Below, piece after piece: positions 34,391-44,537 of a stretch of DNA of 64,000 nucleotides (positions are counted from its first letter, which is position 1; every line of letters starts with the position of its first letter). A model generated the notes under the pieces. The model was not told where the DNA came from and did not search any database. It worked only from the letters and a program-made list of their open reading frames with translations. The translations under genes and the position numbers were made by a program. Source of the DNA: JBGMEA01 sp963674555 (GTDB lineage Bacteria; Bacillota; Clostridia; Eubacteriales; Anaerofustaceae). The stretch is taken from contig OY771429.1 of NCBI GenBank assembly GCA_963674555.1, forward strand, positions 744,001 through 808,000, given 5' to 3'.

Positions 34391-35545
34391 TCAATCTTGA
34401 GAACCAACTAATTTAGACTCAATACCACAATAAGATATTAAGCGTTGAGTAGCATGACCATCACAAGCACCCATATATTTTTCAAGAAAACTCTCAATAT
34501 CGTGAATATGGAAATTATTCCCTGACTGTATTGCTTCGTCTATTTTGTCAACCTTGTTCACATAGGTTCCAGGAATGCTTTTATAATCGATATAAAGACC
34601 TCTATGTAATATGTAATCATCTAAATCAGGTGCAAAAAGTATCAGATGTTTTGATTTGCTTACTAATAAATATTCAAACAATATCGATGAATAATCTGTT
34701 ATTAATACATCTGCAACAGTGATTAAATATTCAGCAGATATGATACTGTCATATGGTGTTGTCTCTTTTATATGAGGATGTAATTTTATTAATGGATAAT
34801 ATTCACTAGACAATTTATTAAAATATCTAATCATTTCATCAAAATATTCTATCCTAGCATAACGCGCATTTTCGCGGTATGTAGGCGCCCAAAGAATAAT
34901 TTTTTTTCCCACTGCATCTGGATGTATTCTAAAGAATTCACTTCTACAATCGCTTAGAAATTTATCATTAAAATAATTGTCTGTTCTACTTACTCCAATA
35001 CCTTGCACAATATTTGGTGCAAGTCTCATAAATCGTTCGAACTCATGAATACATACTTCTGAGCTAACCGGTACGATATCGTAGTTAGCATAAACGTTTG
35101 TCCTGAAATACTTTGGTATATCTTCGTTAGTATCATATCCAACTTTCTTTAATAGTCCGCATCCATGCCAAAGCTGAATAACAAGTGCACCCGGATTATG
35201 GTTACATGCTGAAGCAGGCATAAATGTATCTTGAATAAAGATATATTTTGCTGAAGAATAGTCTTTTATAAAAGCAATTATCATTTGAAGTTTTCTAAAA
35301 ATATTACGCTTACGATAATCATAGCAATGAATACGTGCTTTATATCCCATTTTTACTAATTGCATATAAAGCAAATTCATACTAAAAGGTATACCCTCGA
35401 AATGTGCGTCCGCGAATAAAACTAGTCGCTCGTCTAATTTGTTTTTTTTATAAAACAAAGATATAATAGGCAATACTACGCTAAAAAGAAATTTTTTAAC
35501 AAATTGTATCAACAAAAAATGTATTCTCTTCCATGAATTATACAT
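34391..35545 (-). CDS. CDP-alditol phosphotransferase, TagF/TarL-like (second copy)
   Basis: A 384-residue CDP-glycerol glycerophosphotransferase family protein with an amphipathic N-terminus for membrane contact. VIQLWHGCGLLKKVGYDTNE near residue 128, KIILWAPTYRENARY near 215 and the VLITDYSSILFEYLL catalytic region near 285 are visible. It should polymerise or prime the alditol-phosphate chain. Directly upstream is a decayed gene whose stop lies two bases before this start, so this gene was once translationally coupled. Confidence 0.87.
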   Translation of the reverse strand: MYNSWKRIHFLLIQFVKKFLFSVVLPIISLFYKKNKLDERLVLFADAHFEGIPFSMNLLYMQLVKMGYKARIHCYDYRKRNIFRKLQMIIAFIKDYSSAKYIFIQDTFMPASACNHNPGALVIQLWHGCGLLKKVGYDTNEDIPKYFRTNVYANYDIVPVSSEVCIHEFERFMRLAPNIVQGIGVSRTDNYFNDKFLSDCRSEFFRIHPDAVGKKIILWAPTYRENARYARIEYFDEMIRYFNKLSSEYYPLIKLHPHIKETTPYDSIISAEYLITVADVLITDYSSILFEYLLVSKSKHLILFAPDLDDYILHRGLYIDYKSIPGTYVNKVDKIDEAIQSGNNFHIHDIESFLEKYMGACDGHATQRLISYCGIESKLVGSQD

Positions 35546-36349
35546 AACTATTTCAACTCTAATCCAATATCTAGTTTATTCCACATCTGATAAAATTGGG
35601 GAAATACTGGTTCACCTTTTCTATTCTCTATTAAGCTTCAATCCTATAACACCTGCATAGAAGATATTCACAACCTGACATCTATAGACTAAATACAGAT
35701 AATATTTCAGTAGAATACCCACATGAGCTTTGAAAATTACTTTCCATTCAATGGGAAAAACAACTCTCACCTTACCGGATATCAAAAAAAAACATTATCA
35801 AATGCCTTAAGTATTTTGGGGTGCCTTTTGTAATCTAAAACATTCCCAAAAGTCGATGTCTAGAATTACTGTATAGTCGATAATGTTTACCTGCATTTTT
35901 GAAAGATACATTAACATTCTGCATATAGTTAAACTCGATTTAGATTCTAAAAAATATCTGACAATTAACATATAGCAAATGATTCATAAAAACTAATCAG
36001 AGAAATTTCATGTGCCAAATCATAAGTGCAATTAATAAGTTTAATTATAAATGAATTAGCGGAAAAATTAAATGTTTCTTATGTCATTTTGTGAGTTATA
36101 TGAATGTTTGTAACAGAACTACCATTGAAATAGTATTTCCAGACAAGCTGTTTAAGTAAGCTAAAAATAACAAAATACGATAATTGTATCACATTATTAT
36201 TAATTTTTTCAGCTAACGTTTTCTAGGTATTCCCGAATTCAGCCTCTACTTTTCTTACTCTTTATCGCTCTTTATATCCATATAAACTGTCTATACATTT
36301 TTACACGATCCCCACCAATTGAAATTAATCTGTCATTGTAAAACAAGAC
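35546..36349. pseudogene. 800-bp gene-less gap with a coupled gene 3' remnant
   Basis: On the minus strand an open frame of about 29 codons ending at 35548 (GEPVFPQFYQMWNKLDIG near its end) stops two bases before the TagF-like start, the usual spacing of coupled genes. Further right only AT-rich sequence without open frames remains. The gap size and this end suggest a lost cluster gene, which I cannot identify. Confidence 0.4.
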
Positions 36350-37078
36350 CTATTTTTTTTCATTTCTAGAATTATATAGCCTTAATCCCTCTTGTACATT
36401 TCCATCAAATACGATTTCGCCTTTTTCCATATAGATTACTCTATCACAAAACTTACGAATCTGATCAGATGAATGGGAAGAAAATAAAATAGTTTTACCC
36501 GATTCAAACATTTCAATTGTCTTCTTTCTAGACTTTTTTTTGAAATCTTTATCTCCAACTGCAAATACCTCATCTAAGATTAATATATCAGGGTTTTCAA
36601 ATATAGCAAGCGAAAACCCTAGTCTTGACTTCATACCTGTAGAGTAGGTTTTCAAAGGCATATCAAAGTACTCACCGATATCACAAAAATCAATTATTTC
36701 TTGAATTTTCTCCTCAGTAATCTCTTTAGTCTTTCCTAAAAACTCTGCTTTATAATATATATTTTCTCTTCCGGTGAATTCAGGGTTAAAACCCGCTCTA
36801 AGGTTTATAAATGATCCAATGCTACCATTTACATAAAGTTCACCATTACTAGGAGTAGTAATGCCTGCAATTAATGACATCACAGTTGATTTTCCAGCAC
36901 CATTTTTTCCGATTAAGCCAACTCTTTCTCCTTGGTTAATACTAAATGATATATTATTCACCGCTTTTTTTATCTTATTATGTCCTCTTTCAGTAAAAAC
37001 CCAAGATAACTTCTTGTAATCCTTATTAAAGAGATAATACCATTTGCTTACATTTTTTAATTCTATTATTTTATTCAT
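36350..37078 (-). CDS. tagH: Teichoic acid / polysaccharide ABC exporter ATPase
   Basis: A 242-residue ATPase of the TagH/KpsT/Wzt group: Walker A GKNGAGKSTVMSL, signature YSTGMKSRLGFSLAIFENP, Walker B ILILDEVFAVGD. The FINLRAGFNPEFTGRENI segment is typical of teichoic acid and O-antigen exporters. There is no C-terminal extension. The ATG at 37078 is preferred (AGGA five bases upstream); an upstream start at 37102 would overlap the permease. With the adjacent permease it moves the finished lipid-linked polymer across the membrane. Confidence 0.9.
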   Translation of the reverse strand: MNKIIELKNVSKWYYLFNKDYKKLSWVFTERGHNKIKKAVNNISFSINQGERVGLIGKNGAGKSTVMSLIAGITTPSNGELYVNGSIGSFINLRAGFNPEFTGRENIYYKAEFLGKTKEITEEKIQEIIDFCDIGEYFDMPLKTYSTGMKSRLGFSLAIFENPDILILDEVFAVGDKDFKKKSRKKTIEMFESGKTILFSSHSSDQIRKFCDRVIYMEKGEIVFDGNVQEGLRLYNSRNEKK

Positions 37079-37085
37079 AATGTTC

Positions 37086-37892
37086 CTATATAAAATCCAC
37101 ATAGTGGCTTCGTAATCTATATTGAAGATATGCCCCCGTAAAAAACAATACTATAATAATGCTCCAAAAATAAATTGTATAATTCAATGCAGGAGGATTA
37201 TTCAATACAAACGCATTTCTAAAACCAATTATTATATATACCATCGGATTTACTTTTACTAAACGCACCAGAATAGTACTTACCTTTGCTATTCTCTCGA
37301 AATCCCAAAGAATCGGAAGAGTAAAAAATAATATTCGCGTAAGTGCAGAATATAATTGATTAAAATCCTCACTAACAGCTACAAGCGCACTCGTTATTTG
37401 ATTTATTACGACCATTAATATAAACATACAAATAAAATAATATATAAATAAGAGGATATTTATCTTTGTAATATCACCGAATATTAAAATAATAACTACT
37501 GGAATAATCAATGTCGAAATACGTTTAACAAATATTGCGACTACTTCGTATGTTGGTATAATGCTTATTGGAAAACTAATACTTTTAATTATAGAAGAAT
37601 TTCGCTTTATTGCTAAAGATCCTCTATTCAACACATCACTCATGAAATTCCATGCTATTTTCCCGGTAATTAAATACACAATAAAATGCATACCTTCAAC
37701 TTCTTTTGATCCTGAAATCATCCATCTAAACATTACATAAGCGCAAAAATATATAATATCGCTAATAAATATCCAGCCTAATCCTAGTGAAGTTTGCTTC
37801 GTTTGCTTTTTTGAATGAGCCGATCCTATAGCTATTATTCTTTTTAAATTATTAATGTGCTCACTAATTAATAATTTTGCCGCTTTGATCAT
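37086..37892 (-). CDS. tagG: Teichoic acid / polysaccharide ABC exporter permease
   Basis: A 268-residue ABC-2 type permease with about six hydrophobic segments, related to TagG/Wzm/KpsM. The KQTSLGLGWIFISDIIYFCAY segment near residue 30 and VNPMVYIIIGFRNAFVLNNP near 210 fit the family. It lies immediately upstream of the ATPase gene in the same direction. The pair exports a wall or capsular polymer made by the TagF-like enzymes. Confidence 0.9.
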   Translation of the reverse strand: MIKAAKLLISEHINNLKRIIAIGSAHSKKQTKQTSLGLGWIFISDIIYFCAYVMFRWMISGSKEVEGMHFIVYLITGKIAWNFMSDVLNRGSLAIKRNSSIIKSISFPISIIPTYEVVAIFVKRISTLIIPVVIILIFGDITKINILLFIYYFICMFILMVVINQITSALVAVSEDFNQLYSALTRILFFTLPILWDFERIAKVSTILVRLVKVNPMVYIIIGFRNAFVLNNPPALNYTIYFWSIIIVLFFTGAYLQYRLRSHYVDFI

Positions 37893-38641
37893 TTGTCTAA
37901 ATCCTTAAAATATTAATTATTGTAGTATCCAGATTATGTTGCGCGCTTTTGATTTATATCCTGGAATTTTTATTTAAGTCTTGTCTATTTTTATTATCTC
38001 TATATAACAAATATCAGTCAAACAATATAATTAACCATTCCGACAAAGCTTCACAATAGTTATGATACCACTTATACTCTTAATTGTTCACGCTCTTATA
38101 TGTTTACTAATTATATCATACAACCAAATTATTATGTATTAGATAATGTTTAAAATATCAATAGGTGAATCCTGAACGTGTATGTGCGTTAGTGCTAATA
38201 TTAGAAATTATTTCTACCACTTGCTTATTTATTCAAAGAGTAAATAAACAACTTTTTTTCTCTTGTCTCGGTTATAACTTTATAAAAAATCAAGTTTATA
38301 AACTGATCATTCAAACCTTCTCACCCTTAATCCAACCTCTCAAATAATGTGAGAAGGTGATATATAACACCAATATAGCTGAAAATTTTATATCGATAAT
38401 ATTGGAAATTAATCAAAATAAAGGTTATGTTCTCCATAAACAAGGTAACGATGATAAAATCACTGTTTCTGACCACCGAATACAAAATAAACAATTGTCA
38501 ATGACGTAAATACCAAGGGATAAAAAGTTACCTCGTTCTTATTATTGAAACACTGTTACAAGACACTTCTTCGTTTGACTACGCAAAACAAAACTAAAGA
38601 CAATACCTTTTTCATGCAAAATTACCCAATCAGAACTATTC
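37893..38641. other. 750-bp gap, probable decayed sequence
   Basis: No intact gene. A 10-bp inverted repeat (ACCTTCTCAC 38315-38324, GTGAGAAGGT 38349-38358) may be a hairpin. A minus-strand open frame of about 50 codons ending near 38330 has no recognisable relative. The gap lies between the exporter genes and the epimerase and may hold a lost cluster gene. Confidence 0.4.
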
Positions 38642-39694
38642 CTATTCTGTATCCATCAATATCTTTATCATACGTCCCACACCATGTTTAAGAGTGAATG
38701 CGGGCTTCCATCCAAGCGACTCCACTTTTTCTGATGCTAATGAAGAATTATTCATCAGATTATAACTTTTCTTTTCAGTTTCTGTTGGGATGTCAAATAT
38801 TACTTTAACTCCTGCTGCCGTTGCAATCGCATGAGCAACGTCACTGATACTGCAAATAGAATTCGGATTTGAGATGTTATAGGCATTCCCTTTTTTACCC
38901 CAGAGTAGCACAGAAAGTATTGCAGAGGCACAGTCAAGAGAATAGCAGTAAGATCGAAGCTGTTCACCCTTGCTCTTCATAACTATGTCAGTGTTGGCAA
39001 TAGCATGTTTTGTGAACTGGGCAGATGCTCTGTTGTCAGAATCTTGAATGAAAGGCCCATATATGTGTCCTGGTCTTACCATAACCGAATCCACATCGTA
39101 TTCCATTCCATATGCAACACAAAGCGATTCTCCTGTTCTCTTTGATGATGGATAGCATGCTCTCTGATCGAGTATGTCAAGATATCCGTAATCATTTTCA
39201 GAATATGGCTTATTGTCTTCTTTTTTACCATACACCTCACTCGATGAGATATATAAAAGCCTTTTTGCAGATTTTCTTCTAGCTAATTTAAGCATAACCT
39301 CAAGACCGACAATATTGGCAAGAATCGTTTCCACGGGTTCCTTCATATATGATGTAGGATTTGCATTGCTTGCTCCGTGAATAATGAAATCAATTTTCTC
39401 ATCGATAATAATCTCTGTTCCTATCGTAGCATCATAAGGTACAAAAAAAGGTCCATCATTCTCAACAGCGCCTTTAAATCTACTGATTGCCTTTTCTTCA
39501 TTGCGTCCCGCGACAAATATTTTTATGCCAGCATTTTTTTCTTTGTTCATAAAAAGAAGAAGATCTACGATAGAAGAACAAATCAAACCAGTAGCTCCAG
39601 TCACAAGTACACTACTACCGTATAAATTATGAGCTTCTGGAATACTATCACAGGATAATTTTACATCATCCCAATAATCTTGTGTGTATTTCAT
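38642..39694 (-). CDS. NAD-dependent epimerase/dehydratase of a nucleotide-sugar or alditol pathway
   Basis: About 350 residues. The extended short-chain fold has VLVTGATGLICSSIVDLL near residue 28, DFIIHGASNANP, and catalytic YPSSKRTGES (Tyr-x-x-x-Lys). The start is ATG at 39694, ten bases after the TarI-like stop, with AAGGTAGG upstream; a longer frame to 39829 would run into that gene. The immediate TarI-epimerase order recurs at 33.1-34.3 kb, so the enzyme probably modifies the CDP-activated product or a partner sugar. Exact substrate unknown. Confidence 0.82.
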   Translation of the reverse strand: MKYTQDYWDDVKLSCDSIPEAHNLYGSSVLVTGATGLICSSIVDLLLFMNKEKNAGIKIFVAGRNEEKAISRFKGAVENDGPFFVPYDATIGTEIIIDEKIDFIIHGASNANPTSYMKEPVETILANIVGLEVMLKLARRKSAKRLLYISSSEVYGKKEDNKPYSENDYGYLDILDQRACYPSSKRTGESLCVAYGMEYDVDSVMVRPGHIYGPFIQDSDNRASAQFTKHAIANTDIVMKSKGEQLRSYCYSLDCASAILSVLLWGKKGNAYNISNPNSICSISDVAHAIATAAGVKVIFDIPTETEKKSYNLMNNSSLASEKVESLGWKPAFTLKHGVGRMIKILMDTE

Positions 39695-39704
39695 ACGCCT
39701 ACCT

Positions 39705-40409
39705 TCATTTCGCCTCTGAATGTAATATTGCTTCGAATATCTTAAGATCATCAACGGTTGTAATTTTGAGATTAATTTCAGATCCCATGGAAAAATATAC
39801 CTTCTCTCCCAATTTCTGCATAAGCACACATGATGCGGCAGTAGCCATAATCCCTTTCTTTTCAGCTTGATCGTGGGCCCACAGGAGCTTACTAAGTGTA
39901 TACGTATGAGGAGTCTGCGTCCTAAATAGTTCCTTACGTGGAATTGTTACTATAGAAGACTCTCCATTGTCATTGCTCTTGAATACTGCCTCTGTACAAG
40001 GAATAGCAGCTACCGCACTACCTTTGCTATGAAATACAGCTATACTGTTTGATATCAAGTCAGCTGAAACAAGACATCTGTTCCCATCATGTATCATTAC
40101 GATATCATCATCATTCAGTCCTTCTTCTTTGAGTTTTGCCAGCCCATTACGAATGGATTCTTGACCAGTATCGCCTCCCGGCACTATCCAACGGAGCTTT
40201 GTGATTCCATACTGCCGCGCATAAACTCTTAACACTTCAATCCAAGATGGAAGAGTTACAACAATAATATTATCAATATTGGAATGGTTCTGAAACGCTT
40301 CTAACGTATAGATAATAAGCGGCTTGTTATCCACATGCATAAATTGCTTTGGTATTTCCTGATTCATTCGCGACCCGATACCTGCTGCTGTCAATAGTGC
40401 AGTAATCAT
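39705..40409 (-). CDS. IspD/TarI-type cytidylyltransferase (copy 2)
   Basis: A 234-residue cytidylyltransferase with the CTP loop LTAAGIGSRMNQEIPKQF, VMIHDGNRCLVSADLISNSI near 105 and KITTVDDLKIFEAI near the end. It is paralogous to 33620-34327 and, like it, directly precedes an epimerase gene. In this cluster a TarI-like role making a CDP-alditol precursor is more likely than isoprenoid IspD. It starts 15 bp after the upstream pyruvyl-transferase gene. Confidence 0.83.
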   Translation of the reverse strand: MITALLTAAGIGSRMNQEIPKQFMHVDNKPLIIYTLEAFQNHSNIDNIIVVTLPSWIEVLRVYARQYGITKLRWIVPGGDTGQESIRNGLAKLKEEGLNDDDIVMIHDGNRCLVSADLISNSIAVFHSKGSAVAAIPCTEAVFKSNDNGESSIVTIPRKELFRTQTPHTYTLSKLLWAHDQAEKKGIMATAASCVLMQKLGEKVYFSMGSEINLKITTVDDLKIFEAILHSEAK

Positions 40410-40424
40410 TTTGTTTCCTCATTT

Positions 40425-41723
40425 CTATATATATTTATTTATCGATTGTGATTTCTTCCTATATGCTTTTATAATCAAATCAAGATAGTCATCTACGCTT
40501 TCCCTGGCTTTTTCCTTCATTGCATGAAGTTTATCATCATCAACGCCTTCTTCTTTGGCTTTTTCCATACAATTCACTATATACTCCGGATCAAAATCCT
40601 TATATTTGATGGCGCGCTCGGGATAGCCAATTATTTCCATAAGTTGTTCAACCTTGTCATTCCATGAAAGTATAACAGATGGTATCTTCATAGTAAATGC
40701 TGCAATCGATGAATGCATTCTACAAGTTATGATTGCATCGTAATGATTTATCGTATCGCAAAGTTCCACATCCCCGAGAGGTCTCTTCACTAGATATGAA
40801 TCTGGTAACTTTAGCTTACGTAAAACCTTTTTACCTAGCTTAGTATCAGCCGGAAGTCCGTTTGTAAAAAATTCATATTCGAAACCACGCTTTTGAAGAC
40901 ATTTTGCTATTCTTCCAAAAAGCTCAACCCACTGCTTCGATTCAAAATCGACTCCATATCCTTGAAGAGAGTTTCCACGAATAAGACCTATGCCGATTTT
41001 TTCTCGTGCAATATTAGTATTTATCATATATGCCTCTTTCATCCAAAAGGCTGCGTCGGCTAAAAGTTTTACTTTATGCTTCCCGCCAGCACAAACTTGC
41101 ACCGCCTGGGGGTTATCTCTTGCTGATATAGATTTGACCGAGGGCGATTGGAGTGCTTGTTTTAAGATTTTACTTCCAAAATCTCTCTCGTCAAAGGCGC
41201 CAGCTCTACCTATAGAATTATATACAACATCAAGCCCATGCTTTTCCGCATATTCGCTAATTAGAAGTAGTGGCCATTGATACTCATTGTAACTGTATTC
41301 CAAAAGACCTGCTCCGTCCACTACGATAAAATCTACGCCTTCCAATCTTTCATAGAAGTATTTATTAAGTCTTCTTTTGTAGTTGCGTCCATATTTCCAT
41401 ATTAAATGTCTTATTCTACTTATACAATTTTGTATAAACTTATTGTTTATTTTCTGAGCTTTCTTCTTTAGATAGAGAAACACCTTTTCAGTGACGATTC
41501 CCTTTTCACTATAATTATAATAATTACGAAGCCTTTTTTCATATGAACCGGTCGCCTTTATAATAGTGTCATTTCTTCCGAGTAGATCTACTTCAACAAA
41601 TTGAACATTTATATTAGGATCAACTTGTTTACACTCTTTTTCAATAAGATACTCCAGGCTTCTTGCAATAAACAATTCGCCTATATTTTCGCTTTTTACT
41701 AAACCACATATTGCAATTTTCAT
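40425..41723 (-). CDS. Polysaccharide pyruvyl transferase family protein (second copy)
   Basis: A 432-residue protein of the same family as 31826-33016. CGLVKSENIGELFIARSLEYL begins it, DFIVVDGAGLLEYSYNEYQWP lies near 130 and AIITCRMHSSIAAFTMKIPSVIL near 310. It probably adds pyruvate to a sugar of the surface polymer. Its start overlaps the licD stop by four bases. Family assignment is good, substrate unknown. Confidence 0.82.
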   Translation of the reverse strand: MKIAICGLVKSENIGELFIARSLEYLIEKECKQVDPNINVQFVEVDLLGRNDTIIKATGSYEKRLRNYYNYSEKGIVTEKVFLYLKKKAQKINNKFIQNCISRIRHLIWKYGRNYKRRLNKYFYERLEGVDFIVVDGAGLLEYSYNEYQWPLLLISEYAEKHGLDVVYNSIGRAGAFDERDFGSKILKQALQSPSVKSISARDNPQAVQVCAGGKHKVKLLADAAFWMKEAYMINTNIAREKIGIGLIRGNSLQGYGVDFESKQWVELFGRIAKCLQKRGFEYEFFTNGLPADTKLGKKVLRKLKLPDSYLVKRPLGDVELCDTINHYDAIITCRMHSSIAAFTMKIPSVILSWNDKVEQLMEIIGYPERAIKYKDFDPEYIVNCMEKAKEEGVDDDKLHAMKEKARESVDDYLDLIIKAYRKKSQSINKYI

Positions 41724-42694
41724 GTTCCAAAATCCAAATCATCATCGTCAGGGTTACCGTGCTTATTTTTTTCTTCCAAGCAATCAATTTCCAAGTTGAT
41801 AAATTGTCCTTTCACTTCGTTCAATTCCTTCTCGCATTCTTCATCGCTCTTTGCGATAAAAGGAATAAATCCGTGTTTTGATATTCTTTTATGAACAGGT
41901 AACAATTCCATATAGTCATCCCCGTATAATTGTCGGAGATATGTATGATATCCAGCTGGGCATGAAAACATATGCCCTTCGAATTCCATCTTTATTACTG
42001 GGGAATATTCATACTTGACAACTCTCTCTTCAGTAGTATGCACATTTGTCATCATAACTCCTATATAATTCGATTCTTCGAAAGATATAGATGTTGCAAC
42101 GTCAATAACATCATTGAAGAGTTTTCTTATGCCTATTCTCCTATATATTATCTTCGCCATTATGTTGCGTAGTTTCTTATATGGGTTCCGTCCTTTATAA
42201 TTCGTTTTACCCCATGCATGATTTGCGCGTCTTTTTTTCTGTTTTATTTCAATATAGTGCCTGATATTTTCCTCTTCTGTATCAGGCAAGCCTTCAATAG
42301 GAAAGATGTCTATGAAGATTGGATACACTTTTTTCGCTATTGTTCCATTTCTTCTTTTTCCTATAAGAATTGAATCGTTATAGAGTTTCCAATGATATGC
42401 ATGGTATTTATCCGTTGAGTTTGGAGGTAAAAGTTCAAACCCCCCAATTCTACCTCCAGATAGTTCCATAAGCTTCTCGCAATCCGGTCTAGGCATGTTC
42501 ACATCAATATCATCATCCCATGGGATGAACCCCTTATGCCTTACAGCACCCAACAAAGTTCCCCCAGAAAGATAATAAGTTAAGTTATTTTCTTCACAAA
42601 ACCTATCGAATTCAATTAGAATTTTTAGTAATTGCTCTTTATGTTCAGCATCTGTAGCAACATCTTTTAAGTCACAATAGTTATAATCTCGCAT
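41720..42694 (-). CDS. LicD family phosphotransferase
   Basis: A 324-residue LicD-type protein. The signature LSGGTLLGAVRHKGFIPWDD followed by DIDVNMPRPDCEKLM is near residues 42-75. LicD enzymes transfer phosphocholine or other phospho-groups to teichoic acids or polysaccharides. It is the first intact gene of the leftward cluster, so the promoter should lie in the region to the right; a GGGGGG-rich ribosome site precedes it. No choline kinase or cytidylyltransferase of LicC type is visible, so the transferred group may come from one of the TarI-like enzymes. Confidence 0.86.
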   Translation of the reverse strand: MRDYNYCDLKDVATDAEHKEQLLKILIEFDRFCEENNLTYYLSGGTLLGAVRHKGFIPWDDDIDVNMPRPDCEKLMELSGGRIGGFELLPPNSTDKYHAYHWKLYNDSILIGKRRNGTIAKKVYPIFIDIFPIEGLPDTEEENIRHYIEIKQKKRRANHAWGKTNYKGRNPYKKLRNIMAKIIYRRIGIRKLFNDVIDVATSISFEESNYIGVMMTNVHTTEERVVKYEYSPVIKMEFEGHMFSCPAGYHTYLRQLYGDDYMELLPVHKRISKHGFIPFIAKSDEECEKELNEVKGQFINLEIDCLEEKNKHGNPDDDDLDFGT

Positions 42695-43412
42695 TAAAAT
42701 AATACCCCCCTTTTCACATTACATTATATGCCATTTTATTATTTTCTATTGTTGAATCAACTGTTTATGCGAACTTCTATTCTAGACCAAATTAAATCCT
42801 GATTGTCTTCTAAAACCCTTAAACAGGCTTTATGAAGACATAGAATTATCATGTTTTTTTCTTCATACATTGTATCATAAAATAATTATAATACCATCCA
42901 TTTTTTAGAATTATCTGGAATCCATCACCGCTGAAATTCCATCACATTTATTGTTATTAAAAAGGATATGAAATAAAAAAAACAACATGGCAAGAAGGAT
43001 TTAGAACACAAAACATATGATTAGTTTTAATAATTTTGACAATTTATTCAGAACATTATGAAATCAAGGGGAGAGTTTATTATAACGCTAGTACTATAAT
43101 TAATTTGAGCTGTTAATTTAAGCAAGATAAGATGTAAAAATGTACATTGTAATGGATTTATTGAATTTTTGGTTAATTCGATGGCTTTATCGACTTAGTT
43201 TTAGAATAAATTTTCATTATATACTGTATATGGTTTTTCTATTGTTGGATTACACCTATCGCCCATAGAAATTAGAGAATATTCGTGAAAATCAGAGCTT
43301 TATCTTTTCTATAAATAATTTTATAAACTACCAAAAAAAACTTCCGTTACGAAAGGTTTTTTTCTATATTTCCAGTCAGCAAGCTATAATAAGTATATAT
43401 AATAATTTATCT
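42695..43412. other. Gene-less stretch: leader of the polymer cluster and repeat arm C
   Basis: No gene. It must contain the promoter for licD and the downstream cluster. The right part holds the degenerate att-arm repeat C described separately. Confidence 0.5.
43249..43372 (+). repeat. Degenerate att-like arm, copy C (no tRNA core)
   Basis: Aligns by eye with the left arm of copies A and B: CCTATCGCCC, then GAATATTCGTGAAAATC (identical to copy B over this run), an ATAAATAATT block, and a hairpin flanked by A- and T-runs (43334-43363). The tRNA-Lys half and arm motifs are missing. On the minus strand the hairpin plus T-run could also terminate the CPBP gene. It marks the right end of the surface-polymer region. 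Confidence 0.6.
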
Positions 43413-44270
43413 TTATTTTTTAAACAATAGGCTATTATTTTTTATCTTTCTTTTATACCAAATAGTTAAATATATGGCAACCAACGTGCTTACCGATACC
43501 CAAATCCAGTACCCGGGTTGAGCGACATCAGCCATATGCATGATAGGGAAAAATGGTACGGCTACGTTGCCGGTGGTATGGATGATCAACGCAACAACAA
43601 GTTTCTTGCCACTTGCATTATACAACCAACCAATAATAATCGAGGTACTTACCGTGTATATCAAAAATGCAAAAAATGAGTAATACGCATGACCTTCACC
43701 GGGCATAAACCAAAGTGGCAAATGCCACAAACCCCAAATCAGTCCCAATATTATACTACCACCAAGTATGCCAAAACGTTCTTGCAAAGGTTGTTGCGCA
43801 TATCCACGCCAGCCGAATTCTTCCTGTCCGCCTCCCGCAATTAATATTAAAATAAAATATGGAATAACTAAAACTATTACAGGTATCGTTAAATTTTCAG
43901 GAAACAGATTATCGGGTAATACATCAATACCTACTATGTTCACAAAATAATGTGCAACTGCAGTTATCAATACCGGTATCAACACAGAAACGAGATAGTA
44001 TATTGGCTTTATTCGAAAAGAAAAAGCATTACGAAAAAATGCTTTAATGCCTGATTTACCATCTTTTTGACCGATCAATATCATTGCAGAGATCATTGGA
44101 GCAAATGCTCCTAACATAACGGCTAGAGTCATCAAAGAAGATATGGATTCTGATAAATGAATAATCTTAAATCCCGATAATACAAACGGCGACCAAAGCA
44201 ACCATGACAATACGAATGTCACTACAAAAAAAAGCCAAACATTTCGTTTGCTCATATTAGTTTTTTCCAT
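43413..44270 (-). CDS. CPBP family intramembrane metalloprotease
   Basis: A 285-residue membrane protein with about eight hydrophobic segments. The CAAX-protease/bacteriocin-processing motifs are present: EEFGWRGYAQ (EExxxR) near residue 148, GLIWGLWHLPLWF near 180 and LIIHTTGNVAV near 230. These residues bind the catalytic metal in the membrane. Possible roles are peptide processing, bacteriocin self-immunity or membrane protein turnover; nothing in the context decides. It has its own AAGGGGAAA ribosome site and is divergent from the aminotransferase gene. Confidence 0.88.
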   Translation of the reverse strand: MEKTNMSKRNVWLFFVVTFVLSWLLWSPFVLSGFKIIHLSESISSLMTLAVMLGAFAPMISAMILIGQKDGKSGIKAFFRNAFSFRIKPIYYLVSVLIPVLITAVAHYFVNIVGIDVLPDNLFPENLTIPVIVLVIPYFILILIAGGGQEEFGWRGYAQQPLQERFGILGGSIILGLIWGLWHLPLWFMPGEGHAYYSFFAFLIYTVSTSIIIGWLYNASGKKLVVALIIHTTGNVAVPFFPIMHMADVAQPGYWIWVSVSTLVAIYLTIWYKRKIKNNSLLFKK

Positions 44271-44537
44271 ATTATTTCCCCTTAATTATTTATATATATA
44301 AACCTCGACAAGTATAACACATTACTAAACCTATGTAAATATAATATATTATTATATTTATACAATTTTGACAAACAAATTATCGTTAGCCGCATATATG
44401 AATTCAAAATTATTTAATAGTCCCAACATCAAATGAGGAACTTCGTCTTATATTTGTTTTATCTTTTTATTTCCCACAACTTTATTTATCTGTGTATTCG
44501 TTGTAATATAGATATATGAATTTAAGCGGAGGATCCG

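Noticed and set aside
33620..40409. The two cytidylyltransferases as isoprenoid IspD
   Set aside because: Both are embedded in a TagF/TagGH cluster and paired with epimerases, so TarI-like function is more likely, though sequence alone does not exclude IspD.
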